Counted from the first letter of the stretch, positions 54,066-64,000 are shown. The stretch: 64,000 nt of DNA from Dermabacter vaginalis (GCF_001678905.1 NZ_CP012117.1:1860001-1924000), one strand, 5' to 3'. A program made the numbers and translations. Notes: a model not told the origin generated them from the sequence alone.

Positions 54066-54672
54066 CGCTCAGTTGAAAGAATTCCGCGTCACGCCCGCCG
54101 CGCATCTCGCGGGTGAGATGGAGGCGGCACGCGTATCCGGAATGCGCTCGGTGCAACTCACGGAGCTCGACTCGCCGCTTCAGGTGGGGCTTCGCGCGAA
54201 GCCCGGAAGCGAAAGCGCGAGGGCGCTTGAGAGCGTGCTCGGCTTTGCGCTTCCCTCAAGGGTTGGCGAGGTCACGGGAAGGTCCGACGCCAGTCACGTT
54301 TTGTGGCTTTCGCCCGACGAATTCCTGTACGTCGATCCCTCCGATACGACTCAGGCAGCCGCGGCTGACCTCGAGGCCTCCCTCGAAGGATTGCCGGGGC
54401 ACGCCGTGGATCTTTCCGCGAATCGCACCGTGTTTGAGCTTTCGGGCCGCGCCAGCGAGGAGCTTCTCGAGAAGGGCTGCAACGCGGATCTTCACCCGCG
54501 TGAGTTCCCCGCGGGTCGTGCGGTCGCGACCCAGCTCGCGCACGTGCCGATCCTTTTGCACCGCGTGGAACAGAATGTGTGGCGCCTCTACCCGCGCGCG
54601 AGCTTCGCCGATTTCGTGGCGCGCTGGATCATTGATGCGATGGCGGAGTACCGCCAAAGCGAGGTTTTCTAG
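54058..54672 (+). CDS. soxG: Sarcosine oxidase gamma subunit
   Basis: 204 residues from the ATG at 54058, preceded by GGAAGGAG. It shows the usual SoxG features: QLTELDSPLQVGLRAKPGS, VLWLSPDEFLYVD, and AVDLSANRTVFELSG. Last gene of the soxBDAG unit, translated from an 8-bp overlap with soxA. No glyA or purU adjoins, which often accompany this operon. Confidence 0.93.
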   Translation: MANAQLKEFRVTPAAHLAGEMEAARVSGMRSVQLTELDSPLQVGLRAKPGSESARALESVLGFALPSRVGEVTGRSDASHVLWLSPDEFLYVDPSDTTQAAAADLEASLEGLPGHAVDLSANRTVFELSGRASEELLEKGCNADLHPREFPAGRAVATQLAHVPILLHRVEQNVWRLYPRASFADFVARWIIDAMAEYRQSEVF

Positions 54673-54704
54673 CGCCCAGTGTGCACGCGTGCGAAGCGAC
54701 GATA

Positions 54705-55049
54705 TTAGTGTTCCGCCGCGATCTGCTCGTGGTGGCGGATCACCTCGGTCACGAGAAAATTGAGGAAGCGCTGCGTGAACACCGGGTCGAGCCCGGATTC
54801 TTCGGCGAGGCGGGTGAGGCGCTCGACCTGGTGCTTTTCACGATCCGGATCGCCAGCGGGAAGGCCGTGCTCGGCCTTGAGTGCCCCCACGGCCTTCGTG
54901 AACTTGAAGCGTTCAGCGAGCAGATGCACGAGAGCCGCATCAATGTTGTCAATCGATTGGCGGTGCTGGCCGAGGAGCTCGCGAGCGCGGGCGATGTGTT
55001 CGTCGGTGACGTGGGCGCCGGCGCTCGGCGTCGCGGGGGTATCGTTCAT
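54705..55049 (-). CDS. Chorismate mutase (AroQ type)
   Basis: 114 residues; converts chorismate to prephenate for Phe and Tyr synthesis. All-helical AroQ fold: RARELLGQHRQSIDNIDAALVHLLAERFKFTKAVGALKAEHGLP, then RLAEESGLDPVFTQRFLNFL and a last helix. The catalytic Arg/Lys pattern (R..I..ID..L..L..R....) is present. Short cytoplasmic form. It lies downstream of clpX on the same strand, 52 bp away, converging with soxG. Confidence 0.88.
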   Translation of the reverse strand: MNDTPATPSAGAHVTDEHIARARELLGQHRQSIDNIDAALVHLLAERFKFTKAVGALKAEHGLPAGDPDREKHQVERLTRLAEESGLDPVFTQRFLNFLVTEVIRHHEQIAAEH

Positions 55050-55101
55050 GCGCTAAGCCTTGCAGGCCGGGCGGCACGAGTAAAGCGTGTCGGCGAGAAA
55101 A

Positions 55102-56406
<1,305 letters not shown>

Positions 56407-56540
56407 GGAGGAGTCCTTCCCGGGGAAGTTTTCGGGCGCTTGCCACACTAGCCGCCGCGAGGCAACGAAACGGGGAGGCACACCCACGAGCGTGTGTCGC
56501 TGTGGCGCACCTCCCCGGCCGTATCGTGCGCGTATCGCGC

Positions 56541-57197
56541 TTACTGGCCGATCTGGGCCTGCTCGCTTCGGCGGGCGAGAACCTGGTCGATGAGGCCGTA
56601 CTCGAGCGCGCCCTGTGCGGTGAGGATCTTGTCGCGCTCGATGTCGCGGTGGATCTCGCCGCGGTCGCGGCCCGAGTGGTGGGCGAGAGTATCCTCGAGC
56701 CACTCGCGCATGCGGAGAATTTCATTGGCTTGGATCTCGATATCGGAAGCCTGGCCGCCACCCTGGCCGCCCATGGCCGGTTGGTGGATGAGGATACGGG
56801 CGTTCGGGAGGGCAAGGCGCTTGCCGGGGGCCCCGGCCGCAAGCAACACCGCGGCAGCGGAAGCCGCCTGGCCGAGGCACACGGTCGTGACATCAGGCTT
56901 GATGTACTGCATCGTGTCGTAGATCGCGGTGAGCGCCGTGAACGACCCGCCGGGGCTGTTGATGTAGAGCGTGATGTCGCGGTCGGGATCCTGCGATTCA
57001 AGCACGAGCAGCTGCGCCATCACGTCGTCGGCGGAGGCGTCGTCCACCTGGACGCCAAGGAAGATGATGCGATCCTCGAACAGCTTCGCGTACGGGTCCT
57101 GGCGCTTGAAGCCGTAGGCTGTGCGCTCTTCGTAGGTGGGCAGCACGTAGCGTGCGCTCGGCATGTGGCCGGCCTTCATGGAGGGTTCGAAAGTCAT
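56541..57197 (-). CDS. clpP2: ATP-dependent Clp protease proteolytic subunit ClpP2
   Basis: 218 residues; catalytic Ser113 in GQAASAAA and His138 in ARILIHQP, with the third-residue Asp region NEILRMREW. Actinobacteria have two essential ClpP proteins that form a mixed tetradecamer; this is the second. It follows clpP1 by 28 bp on the same strand. Confidence 0.95.
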   Translation of the reverse strand: MTFEPSMKAGHMPSARYVLPTYEERTAYGFKRQDPYAKLFEDRIIFLGVQVDDASADDVMAQLLVLESQDPDRDITLYINSPGGSFTALTAIYDTMQYIKPDVTTVCLGQAASAAAVLLAAGAPGKRLALPNARILIHQPAMGGQGGGQASDIEIQANEILRMREWLEDTLAHHSGRDRGEIHRDIERDKILTAQGALEYGLIDQVLARRSEQAQIGQ

Positions 57198-57225
57198 GGG
57201 TGTACTCCTTTGAGGTTTCGCCGCG

Positions 57226-57843
57226 TCAGTTCTCGTCCATGCCGCCGTCGCCGGTCACGTCGCCGGCTGCGGAGACGATCCGGTCGATGAAGCCGTATTC
57301 GAGGGCTTCGGGGGCGGTGAACCAGTGGTCGCGGTCGCCATCGGCAATGATCTGCTCGACGCTCTTACCGGTCTGCTCGGCCGTGATCTCGGCCATCTGC
57401 TGCTTCATCGAGAGGATCAGATCAGCCTGGATCTTGATCTCCGAGGCGGTGCCACCAAGGCCACCGAGCGGCTGGTGCATGAGGATGCGCGTGTGGGGCG
57501 TCGCGAAACGTTTCCCGGGCGTGCCCGAGCTCAGCAGGAACTGGCCCATCGAGGCCGCCATGCCCATCGCGACCGTGACGACATCCGGCTTGATGTACTG
57601 CATCGTGTCGTAGATGGCCATGCCCGCGGTGATCGAACCGCCGGGGCTGTTGATGTAGAGGAAGATGTCCTTCTCCGGATCTTCCGCGGCGAGCAGGAGC
57701 AGCTTCGCGCAGATCGCGTTCGCGTTATCGTCGCGAACATCCGAACCGAGCCACACGATGCGCTCGCGCAGGAGCCGCTGGTACACGTTGTCATCGAGGC
57801 CAAGCGGCATTTCACCGGCCGCGTTCACGCTGTGCTGAGTCAC
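57226..57843 (-). CDS. clpP1: ATP-dependent Clp protease proteolytic subunit ClpP1
   Basis: 205 residues from the GTG at 57843 (AAGGAG 6 nt upstream). Ser98 in [11 protein letters not shown] and His123 in ILMHQPLGG, preceded by [19 protein letters not shown]. First gene of clpP1-clpP2-clpX. A longer frame upstream lacks ClpP similarity. Confidence 0.95.
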   Translation of the reverse strand: MTQHSVNAAGEMPLGLDDNVYQRLLRERIVWLGSDVRDDNANAICAKLLLLAAEDPEKDIFLYINSPGGSITAGMAIYDTMQYIKPDVVTVAMGMAASMGQFLLSSGTPGKRFATPHTRILMHQPLGGLGGTASEIKIQADLILSMKQQMAEITAEQTGKSVEQIIADGDRDHWFTAPEALEYGFIDRIVSAAGDVTGDGGMDEN

Positions 57844-57947
57844 GGTGCACTCCTTGTATCTTGAGGTTTCGTACCCCTCAACCTTAGCGACCGTGAGGGG
57901 GCTTGGCGGCCCTGTTCGCCAGGGGCGCAGTTCCGACGCTTGCCTCG

Positions 57948-59195
57948 CTACAGCTGCGGCTGGGACCACAGCACGTCGCCGCCGGCCTCACGGATGGTTG
58001 CGTGGGGGCTGTTCTCGAGGGTGATCTCCACGTCGAGGAAGCGCTCTCCCCCGTTTTCGTGGGCGCGATACGTCATTTTTTCATTCGCGATGTCGAGAAC
58101 CTCGGTTCGGGCGGTCACGAGCCACGGGTGCGCGCGGCGCACGCCGATGAGGCCGGCGATCGCGTCGCGCATCGCGGGGCCCTCACCGAAGAAGTCACTC
58201 GGGGAATCGGGGAAGGCCTGGCGCACGTCGTCATCTCCCCCAACGCGTTCTTCCTTAATGCCGCGGAAGGCCTGTTCATCGCCGTAGTAGAGGGTTGGGG
58301 TGCCACCGAGCGTGTAGAGAATCGCGTGGGCCGTAAGCGCGCCGTCGGCGCCGAGCACGCTCGCGATGCGGCTCGTGTCGTGGTTGCCCACGAACGTGAG
58401 CGGTAGGAAATGTTCGAGGAACGTGTTGTGGCGGCCGAGGGTCCACTCAAGTTCGAAGAGGTTCTTCTGCTCGATGCTTGAATAGATCGCTTTCCACAGT
58501 TCGTACTCGGTCGCGGAATCCACGCCCGCTTCGCGCACAAATTCGGCGTAGTCGCCGTGGATGATCTCCGCGAAGAAGAATGCTTCGGGGAAGTCCCGGC
58601 GAAGGTCGGGGATGATCGCGCTCCAGAAGCTCGTGGGCACGGAGTAGGCGGCATCGAGGCGCCAGCCATCGATTCCCCGCTCGAGCCAGAAACGCATCAC
58701 GTGGGCGATCCGCTCGTGCGCGGCAGCGCTTTCGTGATGGAAGCGGGCGAGCTCCCCGTGCCCTTCCCACACGCGGGGGGCCGGGCCACCGTCGGCCTCC
58801 ATATCGATATCAAATTCGCGTTCGTTCGCGTTCGCGGCGGGGTTCTCGAGCTCGCGGCGGAGCGGCGCAAAGTCGGTCGAGACGTGCGAGAACACGCCGT
58901 CGAGAAGCACGCGGATCCCGCGCTTTTTGCACTCGGCAAGGAAGCGATCAAAGGCCGCGTCGTCACCGAGCCGCGGGTCGATTTTCAGGTATTCGAGCGT
59001 GTCGTAGCCGTGGGTTTTCGACTCAAAAATCGGGCCGAGCGCGATCCCGTTGAGACCGAGCTCTTGCACGTAGTCGAGCCAGCCGGTGAGGTGATCGAAG
59101 CCCCGTCCGGTGCGGGAATCGCCCTCGCGGATCGGGGCGTCGGTGAAGCCGAGCGGGTACACGTGCCACCACAGGGCGTGATCGATCCAAGCCAT
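57948..59195 (-). CDS. GH13-family alpha-amylase-like enzyme
   Basis: 415 residues with the GH13 TIM-barrel motifs: DGVFSHVS (region I), GWRLDAAY with nucleophile Asp181, FFAEIIHG with acid Glu210 and VGNHDTSRI with Asp273. It is shorter than typical maltases and lacks an export signal, so it is cytoplasmic. Homologues sit between clpP and tig in several Actinobacteria. Probable role: oligosaccharide (glycogen or trehalose-type) hydrolysis or transfer; substrate unproven. Confidence 0.88.
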   Translation of the reverse strand: MAWIDHALWWHVYPLGFTDAPIREGDSRTGRGFDHLTGWLDYVQELGLNGIALGPIFESKTHGYDTLEYLKIDPRLGDDAAFDRFLAECKKRGIRVLLDGVFSHVSTDFAPLRRELENPAANANEREFDIDMEADGGPAPRVWEGHGELARFHHESAAAHERIAHVMRFWLERGIDGWRLDAAYSVPTSFWSAIIPDLRRDFPEAFFFAEIIHGDYAEFVREAGVDSATEYELWKAIYSSIEQKNLFELEWTLGRHNTFLEHFLPLTFVGNHDTSRIASVLGADGALTAHAILYTLGGTPTLYYGDEQAFRGIKEERVGGDDDVRQAFPDSPSDFFGEGPAMRDAIAGLIGVRRAHPWLVTARTEVLDIANEKMTYRAHENGGERFLDVEITLENSPHATIREAGGDVLWSQPQL

Positions 59196-59227
59196 GACTA
59201 TTCCTCCTTCGCGCGGCGCCGCGCGCT

Positions 59228-59272
59228 GTTAAAAGGGTAGCGGCCCCTCCTCCGCTTTCGCGAAGAGGGGCC
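59228..59272 (-). terminator. Terminator of tig
   Basis: Stem GCGGCCCCTC / GAGGGGCCGC (59238-59272, loop 15 nt) followed on the minus strand by TACCCTTTT. It lies 25 bp after the tig stop. Confidence 0.8.
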
Positions 59273-59296
59273 GCGCCCTCAAGGGATGGTGCGAGA

Positions 59297-60811
59297 CTAC
59301 TTGTCTTCGCTCTTCTCCTCAGTCTTCTCGGCAGCCTTCTTGGTAGCGGCCTTCTTCGCCGGAGCCTTCTTGGCGGGGGCCTTCTTGGCGGCCGGCTTCT
59401 TCTCAGCGGTCTTCTTGTCCGCGGACTTCTTTTCGGTCGTCTTCTTCGCGGCGGGCTTCTTGGCAGCAGCCTTCTTGGCGGGCTTCTTCTCGCCCTCAGC
59501 CTTGGCATCCTCGTCGGCCGAGGAAGCGTCGGACTCCTCGCCCTTCGCAAGACCCAGGTCCAGAACCTTGCCCTCGGTCGACTTGACCGTCACCTCGGCG
59601 AGCACGTCGTCGAGAGCCTTCGAACGCTGCACCTCACCGAAGATTTGCTCGAGCTGACCGCCCTGCGCAACAGCCTGGAGGAACGTGTTCGGGTCCATGC
59701 CGTACTGCGCGGCCATCTGGGACATGAAGCTCATGAGGTCTTCCTGGCCCACCTCGACCTCGCGCGTCTCGAGGATCGCGTCGAGGAGGAACTGCGCACG
59801 GATTGCCTTGACCGTGTCGTCCTTGATTTCCTCGCCGTGCGGATCGTCGGCGTTCTTGCCCTCGTTCTCGAGGTGCGCCTCGATCTCATCCTTGACGAGC
59901 TGCTCGGGAACCTCGATCTCGATGTCCTCGAGGAGCTTCTCGATGAGCGCGTTGCGGGCGAGCGCCACGCGGTTACCCTCGGCGTCCTTCTCGGCCTGGG
60001 CCTTGAGGTCAGCCTTGAGCTCGTCGATCGTGTCGAACTCGGAAGCGAGCTCGGCGAACTCGTCGTCGGCCTCCGGAAGCTCGCGCACCTTCACGCTCTG
60101 CGCGGTGACGGTGATCTGTGCTTCCTCGCCGGCGCGGTCGCCACCGGCAAGCTTCGACGTGAAGGTCGTGGTCTCGCCAGCCGAAAGGCCAATGAGGGCC
60201 TCGTCGAGGCCGTCGAGCATGTTGCCCTCACCGATGTTGTAGGAGACGCCCTCGACGGTGTCGATCTGCTCGTCCTCGATCTTCGCGACCATGTCGATCG
60301 ACACGAAGTCGCCGTCCTCAGCGGGGCGATCCACGCCCTTGAGGGTGCCGAAACGCTCGCGCAGCGCGGTGAGGCGCACGTCCACGGCGTCGTCGTCAAC
60401 AGCCGGCTCTTCGATCTCGACTTCAATGTCACCGAAGGTGGGAAGTTCGATCTCGGGGCGCACATCCTGCTCGATCACGAAAACAAGGTTGCCCTCTTCC
60501 GAGCCGTCGAGGCCGGGAACTTCCGTGACCTCAACCTCGGGGCGGCCCGCCGGCTTGAGCTCGGTCTCGGCCGCAGCCTGCTGGTAGTAGCCCGGAAGCG
60601 CGTCATTCACGGCTTCCTGGATGATCGCGGGCTTACCGAAACGCTGCTCGATGAGCGACGTGGGAACCTTGCCCTTGCGGAAGCCGGGAAGCTGCACATC
60701 CTTGGCAATCTTCTTCGCGGCCTGATCGATCGCGGGCTTCAGTTCCTCGAAAGGAACCTCAACGTTGAGCTTCACGCGGGTGGCGCTCAGCTTCTCGACT
60801 GCAGTCTTCAC
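59297..60811 (-). CDS. tig: Trigger factor with lysine/alanine-rich tail
   Basis: Ribosome-bound chaperone and prolyl isomerase. 504 residues from a GTG at 60811 (GAGGAG 8 nt upstream). N-terminal ribosome-binding segment KLSATRVKLNVEVPFEELKPAI with the PGFRKGKVP signature, central FKBP-type domain (DGDFVSIDMVAKI region), helical C-domain. The last 75 or so residues are a Lys/Ala/Pro-rich tail with repeated AAKK and KKPA units, resembling histone H1-like tails. The tail is not part of the classical TF fold. Confidence 0.95.
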   Translation of the reverse strand: MKTAVEKLSATRVKLNVEVPFEELKPAIDQAAKKIAKDVQLPGFRKGKVPTSLIEQRFGKPAIIQEAVNDALPGYYQQAAAETELKPAGRPEVEVTEVPGLDGSEEGNLVFVIEQDVRPEIELPTFGDIEVEIEEPAVDDDAVDVRLTALRERFGTLKGVDRPAEDGDFVSIDMVAKIEDEQIDTVEGVSYNIGEGNMLDGLDEALIGLSAGETTTFTSKLAGGDRAGEEAQITVTAQSVKVRELPEADDEFAELASEFDTIDELKADLKAQAEKDAEGNRVALARNALIEKLLEDIEIEVPEQLVKDEIEAHLENEGKNADDPHGEEIKDDTVKAIRAQFLLDAILETREVEVGQEDLMSFMSQMAAQYGMDPNTFLQAVAQGGQLEQIFGEVQRSKALDDVLAEVTVKSTEGKVLDLGLAKGEESDASSADEDAKAEGEKKPAKKAAAKKPAAKKTTEKKSADKKTAEKKPAAKKAPAKKAPAKKAATKKAAEKTEEKSEDK

Positions 60812-60885
60812 GTGCAAGTCTCCTCGTAGTAGTTCTCGTATTTCAAAGTCGGTAACCGGGGCGCCGTGAGGCGGCCCCTGCGACG

Positions 60886-60959
60886 TCGGGATGACAGGAT
60901 TTGAACCTGCGACCTTCCGCTCCCAAAGCGGACGCTCTACCAAGCTGAGCTACATCCCG
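60886..60959 (-). tRNA. tRNA-Pro (TGG anticodon)
   Basis: 74 nt on the minus strand; acceptor CGGGATG / CATCCCG with discriminator A, D arm GCTC-AGCTTGGTA-GAGC, anticodon loop TTTGGGA (TGG), T loop GTTCAAATC. No CCA encoded. It reads proline codons. Confidence 0.95.
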
Positions 60960-61157
60960 GTGCTGCACCGGTCTTGGCCGTGCGGCCAGCGAAGGCCGAT
61001 GGGGCAACCCCGCCAAGTTTACCCGCCTCCACCTGAGGGCGCTCGGGCATCACTCACGCGATGTGACGAGATACATGCGCGCCCCGGCCCGCACTCACCT
61101 TGGGGCATGGCCCAGTATGTGGCAAGATGGATCCCTGAAGCGCTTCGTGTGCTTCTC

Positions 61158-61228
61158 GCGGACGTAGCTCAATGGTAGAGCCTCAGTCTTCCAAACTGAT
61201 TACGCGGGTTCGATTCCCGTCGTCCGCT
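61158..61228 (+). tRNA. tRNA-Gly (TCC anticodon)
   Basis: 71 nt: acceptor GCGGACG / CGTCCGC with discriminator T, short D loop (AATGGTA), anticodon loop CTTCCAA (TCC), T arm GGTTCGATTCC. No CCA encoded. It is followed by a hairpin and an accessory gene; tRNA 3' ends are common integration sites, though I see no integrase. Confidence 0.95.
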
Positions 61229-61254
61229 CCACTCCCTTCTCGGATTGCATAGGG

Positions 61255-61304
61255 GTTGTGGGGGTTTCGCCCCCGTTCAGTGCGCGCACGACGCCCCCCA
61301 CAAC
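61255..61304 (+). terminator. Inverted repeat after tRNA-Gly
   Basis: GTTGTGGGGG (61255-61264) pairs with CCCCCACAAC (61295-61304); an inner GGGG-TTTCG-CCCC hairpin lies within it. Probable end of the tRNA transcript; no U-run. Confidence 0.5.
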
Positions 61305-61356
61305 TCACCTTGCGCTATTTCCCCACAATCTCCGACTCTTTTACCAACATGAAGGG

Positions 61357-61392
61357 TTGACCGAGTTTTCGCACACCCACTACCGTGATAAT
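61357..61392 (+). promoter_or_regulatory. Possible promoter of the 151-residue gene
   Basis: TTGACC (61357-61362) followed, after 18 nt, by TACCGT or, after 24 nt, by a better GATAAT (61387-61392). The gene start is 25 bp further, with AAGGGG between. Spacing is imperfect for the GATAAT box. Confidence 0.4.
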
Positions 61393-61417
61393 GGAACTTA
61401 TCTTAAGGGGTGCCAAG

Positions 61418-61873
61418 ATGAAAAAACTCAACCCGCAACTCACCGCCGTGCGCGATGCGCGCCTTGGCCTCAAGCTCGCTGAACTCACCTTTAAGCGCGC
61501 ACTTATCGACGCCGCGAAGGCCGGCGAAGCCCAAAGAGCAATCGGCCATGCCGCCGCTATTTCTCAGCCGGCCGTAGCTCAGCATTTAGCACACTCCGGG
61601 CACGTCCGGCCTGTCCCCCAGGGGTTCAGCGGCGCGGATCCTTTGGAAATCTGCCAGCGCTACTACCTTGGCCAGATCACTGAGGATCGGCTCTTTGATG
61701 AGCTCACTCGCTGGGAGTACATACCCGACCCCGAGCCCGAGCATCTGCTTGATGACGGCGCGAGTATTTCCGGCACATGGAATGATGTTCTCGTCGCCAC
61801 GAACATGGACTACATCTCCGAAGAGCAGTACGCGCGACTGTTCGACATGATGGAGGACGATAGGCCGCACTAG
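61418..61873 (+). CDS. Uncharacterised protein with HTH-like segment
   Basis: 151 residues from the ATG at 61418, AAGGGG 8 nt upstream, chosen over a start 33 bases earlier. Residues about 40-66 (AQRAIGHAAAISQPAVAQHLAHS) resemble a helix-turn-helix of the type seen in small regulators and antitoxins. The C-terminal half is acidic (PDPEPEHLLDD...). No family recognised. It lies next to tRNA-Gly, alone, in what looks like accessory DNA; no partner toxin gene follows directly. Confidence 0.65.
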   Translation: MKKLNPQLTAVRDARLGLKLAELTFKRALIDAAKAGEAQRAIGHAAAISQPAVAQHLAHSGHVRPVPQGFSGADPLEICQRYYLGQITEDRLFDELTRWEYIPDPEPEHLLDDGASISGTWNDVLVATNMDYISEEQYARLFDMMEDDRPH

Positions 61874-62032
61874 CAGGCTTGGCCCGCTCTCGTTTCACTC
61901 GGGCCCCAACGAGGACTTCTCGAAAGCCTCCATTGCGCATTGCGCGGGACTTGGCTGCGTGTATTTGCTGGTGGCGTCGGCCCTGTTGCTGCCGCTTGCC
62001 CACCGGTTCTTCCGCTGGAAGTAAACCCGCAC

Positions 62033-62650
62033 CTAGTTGTCGTTGAACACGGGGACGGCGGTCCCGCGAAGTACCCTGAATTCTTGCCCGCTGAACGTGT
62101 CGGCGAAGAGCGACACGTCCCACGGTTCGACCTTCTCGAGGATCTTCGCCTTCTCATCGCTTTTCACGGTTTCGATCGTGGCAACTTCGAAGGTGAACAC
62201 TCTGCCGGTCACGTCGGTGATGGTGAACCGGTCACCGTCGGCCGTTTCGGTGAGCCGCCCGAGCTGCCCCGCGGTATTCGGCCCGCCGATGGTGAGTGTG
62301 CCGCGCTCAAGTATTCCGGAGTAGGCGCCGGGTCGGGGGCTTTCGGGGCGCCAGCTCGCGGCGATCGGGAGGCGCACGTCCAGGGAGGGGATCTCGAGGA
62401 TTCCGACGTAGTCTCGGCCGTCAATGTTGATGACGGGGCTCGGCGTGCTTTCGCCTTCGGGAACGACGTTGGCGCTCGTGCGCTCTTCGGGGATCAGCGA
62501 ATCGAGCTTGGCGAGGTCGCTGCGGGCGCTCTCGAGATCGCGGTTCTGCTGCACGTAGGCCCTTGCGACGAGGGCGATCGCGAGGATCGCGCCTGCGGCG
62601 AGGAGTACGCGCAGCAGAACCTTCGCTCTGGTGCGGGGTCTCGAGGTCAC
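62033..62650 (-). CDS. Sortase-fold protein lacking catalytic His and Cys
   Basis: About 205 residues from a GTG at 62650, 4 bp after the stop of the LPDSG protein (alternative TTG at 62692). N-terminal membrane helix (VLLRVLLAAGAILAIALVA), then VGILEIPSLDVRLPIAASW, typical of sortases, and a beta-barrel. Where sortases have A-G-H-N this protein has G-G-P-N, and where they have F-T-C-T it has F-A-D-T; the Arg position is also shifted (GQEFRVLRG). The transpeptidase residues therefore appear lost. It may bind, not ligate, its neighbour surface protein. Family call is good; inactivity is inference. Confidence 0.8.
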   Translation of the reverse strand: MTSRPRTRAKVLLRVLLAAGAILAIALVARAYVQQNRDLESARSDLAKLDSLIPEERTSANVVPEGESTPSPVINIDGRDYVGILEIPSLDVRLPIAASWRPESPRPGAYSGILERGTLTIGGPNTAGQLGRLTETADGDRFTITDVTGRVFTFEVATIETVKSDEKAKILEKVEPWDVSLFADTFSGQEFRVLRGTAVPVFNDN

Positions 62651-62654
62651 CTGT

Positions 62655-64000
62655 TTAGCGTACCGAACGCCTCCTCCAGTAGAGTCCGCCAAGCGCGCCC
62701 GCGATCAGGAGCCCCGCGAGGACGTAGCCGGGGCGGAAGCCGTCGCCGCCGGAATCGGGCAGCTCGTAATTCGGGAAGTTCTTGACCGTGACCACGGGAG
62801 CGGCAGCTCCCGCTTCGGGTTTGCTGATCTTCCGGAACTCGTCGCTCTTGGTGTAGCCCGCGGGTGCGGAAAGCTCCATCACCCAGTACGAGTCCTCTTT
62901 GAGCCCCGCGAGGTCGGCGTGACCGTTCTTATCGGTCGTCACGACCTTCAAGGGATAGTAGCGCGTCTCGCCGTCCTTGATGATCTGGTTTCTGAACGAT
63001 TCGGGAAGCGTGGCTTTGACCTTGTCGCTCTCGGCTTTGTTCGGCGTGAGAAGACCGAAGGTCGCGCCTTCGAGCGGGGCGCATTCTGTGTCCGTGGTGC
63101 AGTTGCCGCCATCGAGCTTGCGGATTGACGCGGCCCACTGGCCGTTACGGTTCACCGCGGTGAACTCCGGATTTTCGGCTTTGCGGTAGGTGAACGTCGT
63201 GTGGTTGCCGGTCACGCGCGGCTCACTCTCGGGCACAGCCTGTTCAATGCGCGCAAGCTCGGAGCCGTCGCTCGCAGCAATCTCGACGAGGGTGTACTGA
63301 GCCCCCTCTTCCCACTGCCACGTGGTATCCGTGGGCTTCCAAGCCTTGGCCTTAGCGTCGTACTGATACGTCGAATCTGGGGAGAGAGGCAGCGCCTTGG
63401 ATGCGGTTTCGCCCTTGGCAACGGTCCGCTCGACGAAGGCCACCTGGCGTTTCTCGTCGGCAAGCGCCTGCGCGAGGCCCTTGCCCTCGAGCTGCGCCGA
63501 GGTCAGCGCCTGCCCGGAATAGACGAGGAACTGGTAGGTCGAGTCACCCGCAGCCGCACGCGGCTCTCCTTTCTCATCGACGAGCGCTTTCGCGAGCGTG
63601 GGTGCCGGCGGGATGCGCACGCCCACCTTGAGCGGGATGGACGACAGCGTGAGGGTGCTGGATCCCGGGGCGAGGTACCGGTAGCCGAAGGTATTCCACG
63701 CAATCTCACCGGGCTTCGCATCGGCATCGTCGGGAATCTTCGAATCGAAGCTCACACGGAGGGTGCCGTTGCCGGGGATCACGCCCGCATCATCAGCAAG
63801 GCTGATGCGCATGGAGCGCATCTTGTTCATGGCATCCGGTTGAGCGAGCCACGCACCCGAAGCGGTCTTCCCGGCCCAATCCTCGTCGGTGAAATCCGTC
63901 TTCTCAGAAAAATCGATACTGTACTTCGACGGGTCAATCGCACGCAGGACCTTGCCGTCCTTGTCAACGAGCTCCACCTTGAGGTTCAGCTGGTCACCAA
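62655..64000 (-). CDS. LPXTG-like (LPDSG) cell-surface protein, N-terminus outside window
   Basis: 447 visible residues of the C-terminal part. The end is a cell-wall sorting signal: LPDSG, then a hydrophobic stretch (YVLAGLLIAGALGGLYW) and RRRSVR. Before it a Cna-B/SpaA-like prealbumin domain is visible (LEGATFGLLTP, then HADLAGLKEDSYWVMELSAPAGY). A second region earlier (VGVRIPPAPTLAKALVDEKGEP on) may be another beta-sandwich. Such proteins are pilus subunits or adhesins anchored by sortase. The next gene downstream is a sortase homologue. The start lies beyond position 64000. Confidence 0.88.
   Translation of the reverse strand, partial: GDQLNLKVELVDKDGKVLRAIDPSKYSIDFSEKTDFTDEDWAGKTASGAWLAQPDAMNKMRSMRISLADDAGVIPGNGTLRVSFDSKIPDDADAKPGEIAWNTFGYRYLAPGSSTLTLSSIPLKVGVRIPPAPTLAKALVDEKGEPRAAAGDSTYQFLVYSGQALTSAQLEGKGLAQALADEKRQVAFVERTVAKGETASKALPLSPDSTYQYDAKAKAWKPTDTTWQWEEGAQYTLVEIAASDGSELARIEQAVPESEPRVTGNHTTFTYRKAENPEFTAVNRNGQWAASIRKLDGGNCTTDTECAPLEGATFGLLTPNKAESDKVKATLPESFRNQIIKDGETRYYPLKVVTTDKNGHADLAGLKEDSYWVMELSAPAGYTKSDEFRKISKPEAGAAAPVVTVKNFPNYELPDSGGDGFRPGYVLAGLLIAGALGGLYWRRRSVR

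Noticed and set aside
59300-59480. Repetitive CTTCTTGGCGGC-type units as a possible satellite
   Set aside because: In-frame coding for the Lys/Ala tail of trigger factor.
61857-62024. Plus-strand frame ending in a hydrophobic stretch and basic tail (VYLLVASALLLPLAHRFFRWK)
   Set aside because: It looks like a C-terminal membrane anchor, but it has no start codon, overlaps the end of the 151-residue gene in another frame, and cannot be tied to any gene. Possibly a remnant.

Overview
The window is a 64 kb stretch of a GC-rich actinobacterial chromosome. The gene order rnhB-DUF2469-yraN-comM-dprA-xerC-M23-rpsB-tsf-pyrH-frr-cdsA-rlmN, the cluster rpsP-khpA-rimM-trmD-rplS-lepB, heterotetrameric sarcosine oxidase, twin clpP genes and a T-box in front of a long ileS all point to Actinobacteria, most likely Micrococcales. 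A Dermabacteraceae-type skin or mucosal commensal is my best guess, from general impression only; no 16S rRNA is present to confirm it.

Layout. 1-26.9 kb is almost entirely conserved housekeeping on the minus strand: rlmN (cut by the window edge), cdsA, frr, pyrH, tsf and rpsB (translation and lipid synthesis); a plus-strand M23 peptidase; xerC; an inserted MarR/MFS efflux pair and a small membrane protein; dprA-comM-yraN; DUF2469; rnhB-lepB-lepB-rplS; trmD-rimM; an inserted lipoprotein; khpA-rpsP; a DivIVA-like protein; ffh and ftsY; and ndk-DUF4233-folC. 27.1-28.7 kb carries a WXG-type protein fused to an alpha/beta hydrolase. 28.7-32.3 kb is ileS with its T-box leader. 32.3-36.4 kb is a PspC/two-component locus with a ferredoxin. 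36.4-40.3 kb is a tightly overlapping three-gene operon: an Aer-type PAS protein, a short-chain dehydrogenase and an ABC exporter. valS follows on the plus strand.

43.2-49.5 kb is an accessory island. It holds a MazEF/PemK-type toxin-antitoxin pair, a lower-GC patch with galE and an MFS exporter, a decayed ISL3 transposase, a Panacea-domain (DUF4065) protein paired with a TacT-like acetyltransferase, and an uncharacterised protein of mobile-element appearance. 49.5-54.7 kb is the soxBDAG operon behind a clear promoter. 54.7-60.8 kb holds chorismate mutase, clpX, clpP2, clpP1, a GH13 enzyme and tig. After tRNA-Pro and tRNA-Gly comes an accessory DNA-binding-like gene. The window ends in a cell-surface locus: an LPDSG-anchored protein followed by a sortase homologue that lacks its catalytic residues.

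The most unusual items are the Panacea/acetyltransferase pair, the apparently dead sortase beside its presumed substrate, and the Aer-PAS/SDR/ABC operon. All product calls come from reading motifs; no database search was run.
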